From Desulfurococcales archaeon (GTDB taxonomy: Archaea; Thermoproteota; Thermoprotei_A; Sulfolobales; Desulfurococcaceae), in NCBI GenBank assembly GCA_027028805.1, contig JALVHX010000264.1:1-6958 (forward strand): a stretch of DNA of 6,958 nt. Reading direction: 5' to 3'. The position numbers were made by a program, and so were the translations under genes. The first letter of the stretch is position 1, and every line of letters begins with the position of its first letter. A model generated the notes under the pieces. It did not search any database, had not been told where the DNA came from, and was given only the letters and a program-made list of their open reading frames with translations. This document shows positions 1 to 5,751 of this stretch, piece by piece.

Positions 1-1
1 G

Positions 2-508
2 CTGTGGATCACGGGCACGATAAATGGCCTGGGCATGGGCGGTGATGAACAATTCATAGTCAACGCGTCGGAGACGCGGAGCGGGCTAAGCTATGTATAT
101 AGGACGCTGGGAACCCGGGGGGATGATGAAGGCGTATGGATAAGCGCCGCGGATCCAGGCGGGGTCGTGGTGGCCGGCGACACCAACGGTGTCCCCGTGT
201 CAGGGGGCTATGAGGCTTATTCAACGTATATAAACGAGAGTAGCCTCAGCGGAATAGTGTTCCCGCCGATCAACAAGACCCTTATGGTGCAGAACGTTAC
301 GTATGCCGTGGAACAGGTATCGACTCTCAGCCACGAGGACGAACCCGTCCCTATATCCATTACCCAGCTAGGCGTCAGCTACGAGGCGATCTCCCCGGGA
401 TGGGATCTAGAGCCGATCCCGGAGACATGGATGATACTGATCCTGCCCACGGCCGCCACCGCCGCGGCCCTATATATCTGGAAGCACTGGAGAAGAGGCC
501 CGGGCTGA
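2..508 (+). CDS. Secreted surface protein with C-terminal sorting-like tail, partial (5' end outside window)
   Basis: The reading frame is open from the left edge, so only the last 168 residues are visible; the ATG at 35 is probably internal. The visible part is rich in Ser, Thr, Gly, Val and Tyr and looks like an extracellular beta-rich domain. It has four N-X-S/T sequons (NAS, NES, NKT, NVT near residues 21, 78, 91 and 98 of the fragment), as expected for an S-layer-like or otherwise exported archaeal glycoprotein. The C-terminus has three parts: a Pro-Glu-Thr motif, a hydrophobic helix of about 17 residues and a basic KHWRR cluster close to the end. That is the layout of PEP-CTERM and archaeosortase sorting signals. 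The gene just downstream encodes an archaeosortase-like protein, so this is probably its substrate. I do not recognise the domain family. A plain C-terminal membrane anchor is the alternative. Confidence 0.75.
   Translation: MWITGTINGLGMGGDEQFIVNASETRSGLSYVYRTLGTRGDDEGVWISAADPGGVVVAGDTNGVPVSGGYEAYSTYINESSLSGIVFPPINKTLMVQNVTYAVEQVSTLSHEDEPVPISITQLGVSYEAISPGWDLEPIPETWMILILPTAATAAALYIWKHWRRGPG
419..505 (+). other. Putative archaeosortase recognition tail (PET motif, membrane helix, basic end)
   Basis: This stretch encodes Pro-Glu-Thr-Trp, then a hydrophobic helix (Met-Ile-Leu-Ile-Leu through Ala-Leu-Tyr-Ile-Trp), then Lys-His-Trp-Arg-Arg and a short Gly-Pro-Gly end. Known exosortase and archaeosortase signals (PEP-CTERM, PGF-CTERM, PEF-CTERM) share this order and lie at the extreme C-terminus. 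Cleavage near the Pro-Glu-Thr and loss of the helix is an inference from those families. The exact PET variant is not one I can assign to a named signal family. Confidence 0.55.
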
Positions 509-521
509 GAGAGGGGGTTAT

Positions 522-2123
522 GTGGCGCGGCTACGGGTAGCAGTGTCCGGGCTGTCGAAGAGACTGGTTGCCGCGGCCTATGTCGCCGCGGCCGTTTTAT
601 CTATACATGCTTTTTTCCACGACGCGCTCACGGGATACACTGCTGTTCTACATGTCGAGTACTATTACTATATACTGGTTCTCGCGGCCGTGATTGTAGC
701 CGTAGGTGTACACGTCTCCCATAGAACGCCTCCTAGGCCGGACGTGTTCTCACTGCTTCTCTCCGCACAGCTGGGCGCCGCCGCGCTCATAATGCTCCTA
801 GTAGGCCGCCGAATCGGCCCCGAGCAACTAGTATACGCCGGTCTGATCACATGGCTATGGGCGTGGGCCGCCGGGTTCCTCGGGGTCGAGTTGATGCGAA
901 GAAACATCTATACTGTGGCCGCAAGCTATCTCGCCGTTCCACCGTCCCAGAGGCTCCTACACGGTATAGGCATGTATATGGCGCGGGCATCAGCCGAAGC
1001 CGCCGCCTATCTAACCGGTGCACGGGTCGCCGAGATCGGGGGCTTAACGTATCTAAGGATCACGGGTCCCGGAGGCGGCGCCGTAAGCTATGTTGTCACA
1101 CATGGGTGTAGCGGAATACTCAGTGTTTTATCAGGGATACCTTTCATTGTCGCCGCCTACTATATTATACTCTACAGCAGTAGACGCAGCCCCCTAGACA
1201 AGGCGGCCGGTCTCGCCGCGCTAGGCGCGAGCCTCCCCGCCCTCCTGTTCGCGGGCAACACGCTCCGCATAGCCATTGTTTTATCGGCCACGCGCTTCCT
1301 TGGAAAAGAATACGCCTTGTCATTGTTCCACAGCGCCCCAAGCCTAGTGTCAGCCTCCCTAGTCCAGGTTATCCTGATCATAATGATTGCGAGACACTAT
1401 GGCGCACCGGCCGCGGACGATGGTAGGGGGCTGTGGAGGATAAATATGCGTGGCGCATCTTTCATGGGGGCGGCGGCGCTTCTCCTAATAGCTCTAGCCG
1501 CCTACCAGCCGGTAAGCGCTCACAGCAGGCCGCGCGGCGTCCTCCTCGATCCCCTTGAGCCAGGGCTGTTCGTTGAGCGTCTCGTGTCCCGGGCCGGCCT
1601 CGTTGAGGGTGTTTTCGAGAGAAGGGGGTGGGGTGGTTCACCGATAGTCTACGAGGCCTTGGCAGCGGCCGGTAGGGGGTTCCTCCGCGTGATAGTCGAG
1701 GTTTCGCCTTCAAAGCTCTTGTTTCATGAGTGGCCTGTCTGCCTCGTATCCCAGGGCTACCGTGTTGTCTCCTCGAGGACGTATAGCGTGGGGAACAGTA
1801 TAGTTGTCCACGAGGTATTGTATCGGGGGCGGGGCGTCGAGGGGGTTCTCTATTATTTCCATATAAGGCTCCGGGGAGTGGATGGCTCGTCATACTATGT
1901 AAAAGTCTCGGTGATAGGGGGTGGAGGCGCGGACTCGGGGGAGGCGGCTAGGCGGATGGCCGCATGGCTGGGCGCGCAGGCCGGCGGGAATGATGAGGGT
2001 GGAGGCGTGGGGGGAGCAGGCGCCCTTAGCCTCGCCATATTGGCGGCGACGGCCGCTTATCTCCCCCTGATATATTGGCGGGGAAGGTTTCCCCGCGCAG
2101 GCGCCGGTGATTGTGGACGGTAA
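522..2123 (+). CDS. Archaeosortase/exosortase family protein fused to EpsI-like (DUF3485) domain
   Basis: This 533-residue polytopic membrane protein has about seven to eight predicted helices in its first 330 residues (around 13-33, 46-66, 76-95, 101-121, 199-218, 227-257, 272-291 and 311-328). The exosortase/archaeosortase signature residues occur in the right order: Cys196 in HGCSGILS, Arg249 in AGNTLRI and His270 in SLFHS. In this family they form the transpeptidase-like triad that cleaves a C-terminal sorting signal on the outer face of the membrane. After helix 311-328 comes an apparently extracytoplasmic domain (about 335-485). Its segment LFHEWPVCLVSQGYRV, with His402, Cys407 and Gly412, resembles the conserved His-Pro-Cys-Gly-Trp region of EpsI (DUF3485), the usual partner of bacterial exosortases. 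A glycine-rich linker and a last helix (about 500-518) with a basic end follow. The start is GTG, since the overlapping ATG at 520 hits a stop after six codons. A purine-rich ribosome binding site (GAGAGGGGG) precedes it. The gene lies 13 bases after the presumed substrate gene, so the two are probably co-transcribed. Confidence 0.85.
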   Translation: MARLRVAVSGLSKRLVAAAYVAAAVLSIHAFFHDALTGYTAVLHVEYYYYILVLAAVIVAVGVHVSHRTPPRPDVFSLLLSAQLGAAALIMLLVGRRIGPEQLVYAGLITWLWAWAAGFLGVELMRRNIYTVAASYLAVPPSQRLLHGIGMYMARASAEAAAYLTGARVAEIGGLTYLRITGPGGGAVSYVVTHGCSGILSVLSGIPFIVAAYYIILYSSRRSPLDKAAGLAALGASLPALLFAGNTLRIAIVLSATRFLGKEYALSLFHSAPSLVSASLVQVILIIMIARHYGAPAADDGRGLWRINMRGASFMGAAALLLIALAAYQPVSAHSRPRGVLLDPLEPGLFVERLVSRAGLVEGVFERRGWGGSPIVYEALAAAGRGFLRVIVEVSPSKLLFHEWPVCLVSQGYRVVSSRTYSVGNSIVVHEVLYRGRGVEGVLYYFHIRLRGVDGSSYYVKVSVIGGGGADSGEAARRMAAWLGAQAGGNDEGGGVGGAGALSLAILAATAAYLPLIYWRGRFPRAGAGDCGR

Positions 2124-2160
2124 TCTTATTATTAGACACAGGGTATACGCATAGAGCAAC

Positions 2161-2177
2161 TATACAGGTATATATGA
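2161..2177 (+). promoter_or_regulatory. Possible TATA box for the cysteine synthase gene
   Basis: An AT-rich element, TATATAT (2169-2175), lies about 25 bases upstream of the ATG at 2197. If used, transcription would begin close to the start codon and give an almost leaderless mRNA, as is common in crenarchaea. A second AT-rich stretch (2121-2135, CTTATTATT) would instead give a leader of about 40 bases that includes the GGGGTGGAG ribosome-binding-like sequence at 2185-2193. The two alternatives cannot be separated by eye. Confidence 0.35.
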
Positions 2178-2196
2178 GGCTGTTGGGGTGGAGTGT

Positions 2197-3207
2197 ATGA
2201 GCCTGCGTGTATGCAGAAACGTTATCGACTGTATAGGCAACACGCCGGTTATCAGGCTGAACAGGGTTATCCCCGAGGATGTTAAGGCGGAGATATGGGC
2301 TAAGATGGAGTTCCTTAACCCCACGGGCAGCGTTAAGGACAGGATGGCGTACTATATGATCAAGGCCGCCGAGGAGAGGGGCGAGCTCAAGCCTGGCATG
2401 ACGATCGTTGTACCCACCACCGGCAACACGGGCATAGCCTTCGCCGCCCTCGGCACCTATCTAGGCTACAAGGTGTTGATCGTCATACCCGAGGAGATGA
2501 GCGAGGAGCGGTTCCTGCTGATGAGGCTGTTCGGCGCAGAGTTCCTGTTCACGCCGGGAGGCGAGGCCGATGCCGGCATAGCCCTCGAGACAGCTAAGAA
2601 GCTTGTCCGCGAGAACCCTGACAAATACTATCTGTTCGACCAGTGGGCCGACGAGGCTAACGTGCAGGCCCACTATGAGACAACGGGCAAGGAGATACTT
2701 GACCAGCTGGGATGCGTAGACGCCTTCGTGGCCCACGAGGGAACCGGCGGAACACTGATGGGTGTCGCCAAGAGGCTTAAGGAGGAGTGCCCCAAGGTCC
2801 TCATAGTGGGCGCAGAGCCCGCCGAGTGCCCTGTAGCGGCTGAGTGGTTCCGCACAGGAAAACTCGGGCCATGGGGCAGACACGAGATAGAGGGCGTGGG
2901 CGACGGCTTCGTGCCGGAGATTATTAAAAGATACAAGCATCTCCTCGACGACTGGGTAACCGTGAGCAGCGACGAGGCTATACAGATGGCCCGCGAGATA
3001 GCGAAGAAGGAGGCCCTGCCGGTGGGTATAAGCGGCGGCGCCAACGTTGTGGCCGCGATAAAGGTTGCCAGGAAACACGGCCTCGGCGAAGGCAAGAAGA
3101 TCGTCACAGTATTCCCCGACTATGCCGCGAGATACTTCAGCACAAGACTGTTCAGAAAACAGAGGAAGATCGTTAACAGGCAGGAGCTCCTCAAAGAGCT
3201 AGCCTAG
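2197..3207 (+). CDS. Cysteine synthase family PLP enzyme (CysK/CysM/OPSS-like)
   Basis: This cytosolic fold-type II PLP enzyme is 336 residues from the ATG at 2197. A GTG at 2188 would add three residues; the ATG is preferred because GGGGTGG sits just upstream of it. Family motifs are clear: IGNTPVIRLNRV near the N-terminus, NPTGSVKDR with the PLP-binding lysine (Lys47), the substrate loop TTGNTG (74-79), the phosphate-cup GTGGT (182-186) and a C-terminal DYAARYFSTRLF like that of CysK and cystathionine beta-synthase. The family replaces the beta substituent of O-acetylserine or O-phosphoserine with sulfide to make cysteine, or joins serine and homocysteine. Length fits a bare catalytic domain, shorter than the Aeropyrum O-phosphoserine sulfhydrylase with its N-terminal extension. 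The substrate cannot be decided from sequence alone. Two motifs differ from the common form: TTGNTG for TSGNTG, and ISGGAN for ISSGAA. It is likely a single-gene transcript, ending at the pyrimidine-rich terminator that follows. Confidence 0.85.
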   Translation: MSLRVCRNVIDCIGNTPVIRLNRVIPEDVKAEIWAKMEFLNPTGSVKDRMAYYMIKAAEERGELKPGMTIVVPTTGNTGIAFAALGTYLGYKVLIVIPEEMSEERFLLMRLFGAEFLFTPGGEADAGIALETAKKLVRENPDKYYLFDQWADEANVQAHYETTGKEILDQLGCVDAFVAHEGTGGTLMGVAKRLKEECPKVLIVGAEPAECPVAAEWFRTGKLGPWGRHEIEGVGDGFVPEIIKRYKHLLDDWVTVSSDEAIQMAREIAKKEALPVGISGGANVVAAIKVARKHGLGEGKKIVTVFPDYAARYFSTRLFRKQRKIVNRQELLKELA

Positions 3208-3211
3208 ACTA

Positions 3212-3258
3212 GGGGTTTCCCCATAATCAACTTGTTTTTCCTCTCTCCTCTCTCCCTC
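3212..3258 (+). terminator. Terminator after the cysteine synthase gene
   Basis: A short GGGG-TTT-CCCC inverted repeat (3212-3222) lies five bases after the stop codon. It is followed by a long pyrimidine run (3231-3258) that begins with GTTTTT and contains two copies of CCTCTCT. Archaeal termination relies mainly on T-rich non-template tracts, which the 3234-3239 part supplies. The hairpin is small and may be incidental. Confidence 0.5.
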
Positions 3259-3456
3259 ATACAATACAACAACTAGAATAGTGGAGGCGCTTCTACAAAT
3301 CCCCCGGAAGCGGCGATACCATGGCCGGGGAACAGTGGTTTACCCAGTAACGCCAATTAACCAGAGACCGGGATCAGGTTTTCCGGGCCGTTGAGGGCTC
3401 CCTGGCGGAGAATAGGGGGCTTGAGGCTATGCGGTGCTAGGAGGGAGGTGTCGCGG
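3259..3456 (+). other. Non-coding gap and probable leader before threonine synthase
   Basis: There is no convincing gene here. A TTG-initiated in-frame extension from 3391 exists, but it is Arg-rich and unlike threonine synthase. No clear TATA box was found; AATTAA at 3355-3360 is the best and is weak. Two short perfect inverted repeats are present: CGCTTC/GAAGCG (3288-3293 with 3307-3312) and CCCCGG/CCGGGG (3302-3307 with 3325-3330). They share one base, so they could form alternative stems. No tRNA, T-box-like or known riboswitch consensus was recognised. Confidence 0.4.
3443..3450 (+). promoter_or_regulatory. Ribosome binding site fixing the thrC start
   Basis: GGGAGGTG lies six bases before the ATG at 3457 and closely matches the complement of the archaeal 16S rRNA 3' end. 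It selects this ATG over upstream in-frame starts such as the TTG at 3391. Confidence 0.75.
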
Positions 3457-4728
3457 ATGCCTTTCGTGAAGTATCTCAAGTGTAGCAGGTGCGGCCGCAT
3501 CTATAGGCTCGAGGAGAAGCCGGTGATGTGTAAGACCGGGGATCTAGGGAGGCTGGATATAGTATACGACTATGAGGCTATAAAGGAGGTGTTTGATCCC
3601 GGCAAGCTCTCTGGGAGAGAGACTACTATGTGGAGATACTATGAGCTCCTCCCCGTGAGCGATAGGAAGTATATTGTCAGCCTCGGGGAGGGGTGGACGC
3701 CTCTGATAAAAGCGAAGAGGCTTGCCGAGAAGCTGGGGCTACGAAACCTGTACCTGAAGGACGAGACCAGGAACCCCACCGGGAGCTTCAAGGATCGATG
3801 CATGAGCGTCTCCGTATCGATGGCTCTCGAGTTCGGGTATAAGAGGCTCGTGACCGCTAGTAGCGGCAACGCCGCCGCCGCTCTCGCCGCCTACGGGGCT
3901 AGGGCGGGGCTCGAGGTCTACGCGTTTGTCCCGGACTTCGCGGGCTACGGCAAGATCGCTCAGCTCCTGTTCTATGGCGCAAAGGTCTTCAGGGTGAAAT
4001 GGAGCGAGGCAGAGGATCCCACCGTCAAGATGATGAGGCTTGTCGTGGAGAAATACGGGTTCTATCCCTCACCAAGCTTCGGTCCATTCAACCCCTACCA
4101 GATAGAGGGGCCCAAGACCATAGCCTTCGAGATAACCGAGCAACTGGGCTGGAGAGTGCCCGACCAGGTCTTCGTGCCCACGGGAGCGGCTAGCCTGTTG
4201 ACAGGCGTATACAACGGGTTCAGGGACTTCAATATACTGGGATACATCGACAGGTATCCCCGCCTAGTAGCGGTTCAGCCAACAGGCAACATGCCGTTTG
4301 TGAGGGCGTGGCTCGAGAAACAGGATCCCGATAAAATCAGGCCCTGGGAGAAGCCGCCGGAAACCATTGCGACAGGCCTCGAGGACACGTATCCATGGGA
4401 CGGCGACGCGGGGCTGAGAGCACTATATACCACGAACGGCTACGGTGTAGCGGTCACGGACGACGAGATACTGGAGGCTATGCGGCTACTGGCGTCTCTG
4501 GAGGGGATATTCGCGGAGCCCTCGGGCGCGGCCGGCCTAGCAGGCCTGATGAGGGCCCTCCGCGAGGGCAGCGTCGACCGCGATGAGACTGTTGTTGTGC
4601 TTGTAACAGGCCACGGGCTGAAAGACCCCGATATCGTGAAGAAGACCGCTGGCGACGCACCGGTTATAGAGCCGAGCCTAGAGGATTTAAGGAAAGCTAT
4701 GAGGGAAAAATACGGCGTCGAGCTATGA
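3457..4728 (+). CDS. thrC: Threonine synthase
   Basis: This enzyme converts O-phosphohomoserine and water to threonine and phosphate with PLP, the last step of threonine synthesis in the cytosol. From the ATG at 3457 it has 423 residues, normal for the archaeal enzyme. The N-terminus is a zinc-ribbon-like segment (CSRCG at 9-13, Cys25) in which the usual fourth cysteine is absent. Then come LGEGWTPL (77-83), NPTGSFKDR with PLP-binding Lys112, SSGNAAAA (135-142), the phosphate-binding region PTGAAS (241-246) and the C-terminal FAEPSGAAG and TGHGLKDP (384-391), which are hallmarks of threonine synthase. The phosphate loop is less glycine-rich than the common GNGG form. A 249-base gap separates it from the preceding cysteine synthase gene, so it is probably transcribed separately. 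It converges on pyrB with 20 bases between stop codons. A related beta-replacing PLP enzyme is the main alternative, but the C-terminal motifs argue for ThrC. Confidence 0.93.
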   Translation: MPFVKYLKCSRCGRIYRLEEKPVMCKTGDLGRLDIVYDYEAIKEVFDPGKLSGRETTMWRYYELLPVSDRKYIVSLGEGWTPLIKAKRLAEKLGLRNLYLKDETRNPTGSFKDRCMSVSVSMALEFGYKRLVTASSGNAAAALAAYGARAGLEVYAFVPDFAGYGKIAQLLFYGAKVFRVKWSEAEDPTVKMMRLVVEKYGFYPSPSFGPFNPYQIEGPKTIAFEITEQLGWRVPDQVFVPTGAASLLTGVYNGFRDFNILGYIDRYPRLVAVQPTGNMPFVRAWLEKQDPDKIRPWEKPPETIATGLEDTYPWDGDAGLRALYTTNGYGVAVTDDEILEAMRLLASLEGIFAEPSGAAGLAGLMRALREGSVDRDETVVVLVTGHGLKDPDIVKKTAGDAPVIEPSLEDLRKAMREKYGVEL

Positions 4729-4748
4729 GGATGTTTCCGACGCCTTGT

Positions 4749-5672
4749 TTATAGGCAGAGTATGTTTTTCACTATGCTCATCCTCATATAGAGCCCGTTC
4801 CTAGCCTGCTCAAAGTATATTGCCTGGGGGAACTCGTCAACGCTTGGGTCGAGCTCCCATGTCCTGGGTAGTGGATGCATTATTAATGGTATATGGCGGT
4901 GGCGGCGTAGAAGAGCCGCGTCCACCCTGTATATGCCCTTGAGCCTCTCATATATGCTGGGGTCGGGTAGCCGTTCCTTCTGGAGCCTTGTGACATAGAG
5001 TATGTCGAGCTCCTCTATCACGTCCTCGAGGCTCTCTGTCTCAATGATCTCTGCTTTCCCGGCGACCTTTTCACGTATCTCCGGCCTCACGCTGAGCTCG
5101 GGGGGAGCTATATAATATATAGTGTTGCCTGGGAACTTCGCCAGGAGATAGCTCAAGCTACTCGGCGTTCTCCCGTATCGGAGATCACCCATTATGCCGA
5201 CCCTGAGATCACTCAGCCTCCCCAGCCTCCTCCATATAGTATATGCGTCGAGGAGGGCCTGTGTTGGATGCTCGTTCCACCCATCACCAGCATTGATTAT
5301 GGGCGCCTCTATCTCATCCTTGATCTCCATGGGGAACCCCGGCTTGCTCTGGCGAAGCACGATGATGTCAGGCCCATACCCATCTATTATCCTGAGCGTA
5401 TCCCTATCTGTCTCGCCCTTCAAAAGACTCGACCTGGAGGCATCGAAGTCCACTACGTCGCCTCCCAGCCTCTTCATAGCGAAGGTGAAGCTGAGCTTTG
5501 TCCTAGTACTGGGCTCGAGGAAAACGGTGGCCATTATCCTGCCGCGTGCGAGGCTGAGGGAGCCGTATACCCTGAGCGCCCTCCTAAGCTCCTCGGCATC
5601 CTCTATTAAACCCATAATGTCTCTAGTGGACAGGGGTATGATGGAGACTAGGTCTGAGCCGCATAGAGCCAA
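4749..5672 (-). CDS. pyrB: Aspartate carbamoyltransferase catalytic subunit
   Basis: This enzyme joins carbamoyl phosphate and aspartate to form carbamoyl-aspartate, the committed step of pyrimidine synthesis, acting as a trimer in the cytosol. The carbamoyl-phosphate motif FLEPSTRTK is at 51-59, the SSLLKGET loop with Lys85 at 81-88, and then Arg107, HPTQALLD (135-142), GDLRYGRT (162-169), VTRLQKER (227-234) and HPLPR (266-270). These numbers lie close to the E. coli equivalents. The C-terminal YFEQARNGLYMRM is also typical. The chosen start is TTG at 5672, giving 307 residues, because GAGGTGG sits seven bases before it and family alignment begins there. A longer frame from an ATG at 5774 would run back into the upstream gene. 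Two substitutions were noted: Lys59 and Thr63, where many homologues have Arg and Glu. No pyrI follows; the next gene is convergent. The gene probably has its own promoter. Confidence 0.95.
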   Translation of the reverse strand: MALCGSDLVSIIPLSTRDIMGLIEDAEELRRALRVYGSLSLARGRIMATVFLEPSTRTKLSFTFAMKRLGGDVVDFDASRSSLLKGETDRDTLRIIDGYGPDIIVLRQSKPGFPMEIKDEIEAPIINAGDGWNEHPTQALLDAYTIWRRLGRLSDLRVGIMGDLRYGRTPSSLSYLLAKFPGNTIYYIAPPELSVRPEIREKVAGKAEIIETESLEDVIEELDILYVTRLQKERLPDPSIYERLKGIYRVDAALLRRHRHIPLIMHPLPRTWELDPSVDEFPQAIYFEQARNGLYMRMSIVKNILCL

Positions 5673-5679
5673 TACGGGG

Positions 5680-5686
5680 CCACCTC
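5680..5686 (-). promoter_or_regulatory. Ribosome binding site fixing the pyrB TTG start
   Basis: On the minus strand GAGGTGG precedes the TTG at 5672 with a seven-base spacer, which is ideal spacing for an archaeal Shine-Dalgarno site. It supports TTG rather than the ATG at 5774 as the pyrB start. Confidence 0.7.
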
Positions 5687-5689
5687 TAC

Positions 5690-5716
5690 GGGAACATATT
5701 TGTTCCCCGGGGGGAA
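5690..5716 (-). repeat. Two inverted repeats sharing one arm at the pyrB start site
   Basis: GGGAACA (5690-5696) and TGTTCCC (5701-5707) form a perfect 7-base inverted repeat around a TATT spacer. TTCCCC (5703-5708) and GGGGAA (5711-5716) form a second one around GG. The middle arm takes part in both, so they cannot both fold at once. They lie just downstream of the TATA-like box, over the predicted transcription start and just upstream of the ribosome binding site. That is a suitable place for a repressor operator or a leader switch. Function is inferred. Confidence 0.5.
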
Positions 5717-5722
5717 GCGGGG

Positions 5723-5730
5723 TTAAAAAG
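5723..5730 (-). promoter_or_regulatory. TATA-like promoter element of pyrB
   Basis: On the minus strand this reads CTTTTTAA, close to the crenarchaeal TATA-box consensus. A start site about 25 bases downstream would fall near 5701 and give a leader of about 28 bases before the TTG. The same T-rich run lies about 21 bases after the stop codon of the upstream gene, so it could also serve as, or instead be, that gene's terminator. Confidence 0.5.
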
Positions 5731-5751
5731 AATCGGGCTGGGACACGGCTT

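Noticed and set aside
35..508. Treating the ATG at 35 as the true start of the first gene
   Set aside because: The frame is open to the left edge with protein-like sequence before it, and no signal peptide follows this ATG although the protein is clearly exported.
1462..1893. Minus-strand open frame opposite the EpsI-like domain
   Set aside because: The Arg/Pro-rich translation is typical of an antisense shadow in GC-rich DNA; the sense frame has coherent domain features.
2461..3078. Minus-strand open frame inside the cysteine synthase gene
   Set aside because: It is antisense to a clear PLP enzyme and exists because of the GC-rich codon pattern; no motifs were seen.
3391..3456. N-terminal extension of threonine synthase from a TTG at 3391
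   Set aside because: The extra 22 residues are Arg-rich and unlike the family, and the strong GGGAGGTG site points to the ATG at 3457.
3259..3456. tRNA, box C/D RNA or CRISPR repeat in the gap before thrC
   Set aside because: No cloverleaf with a GTTCRA loop, no paired C and D boxes, and no regularly spaced repeats could be found.
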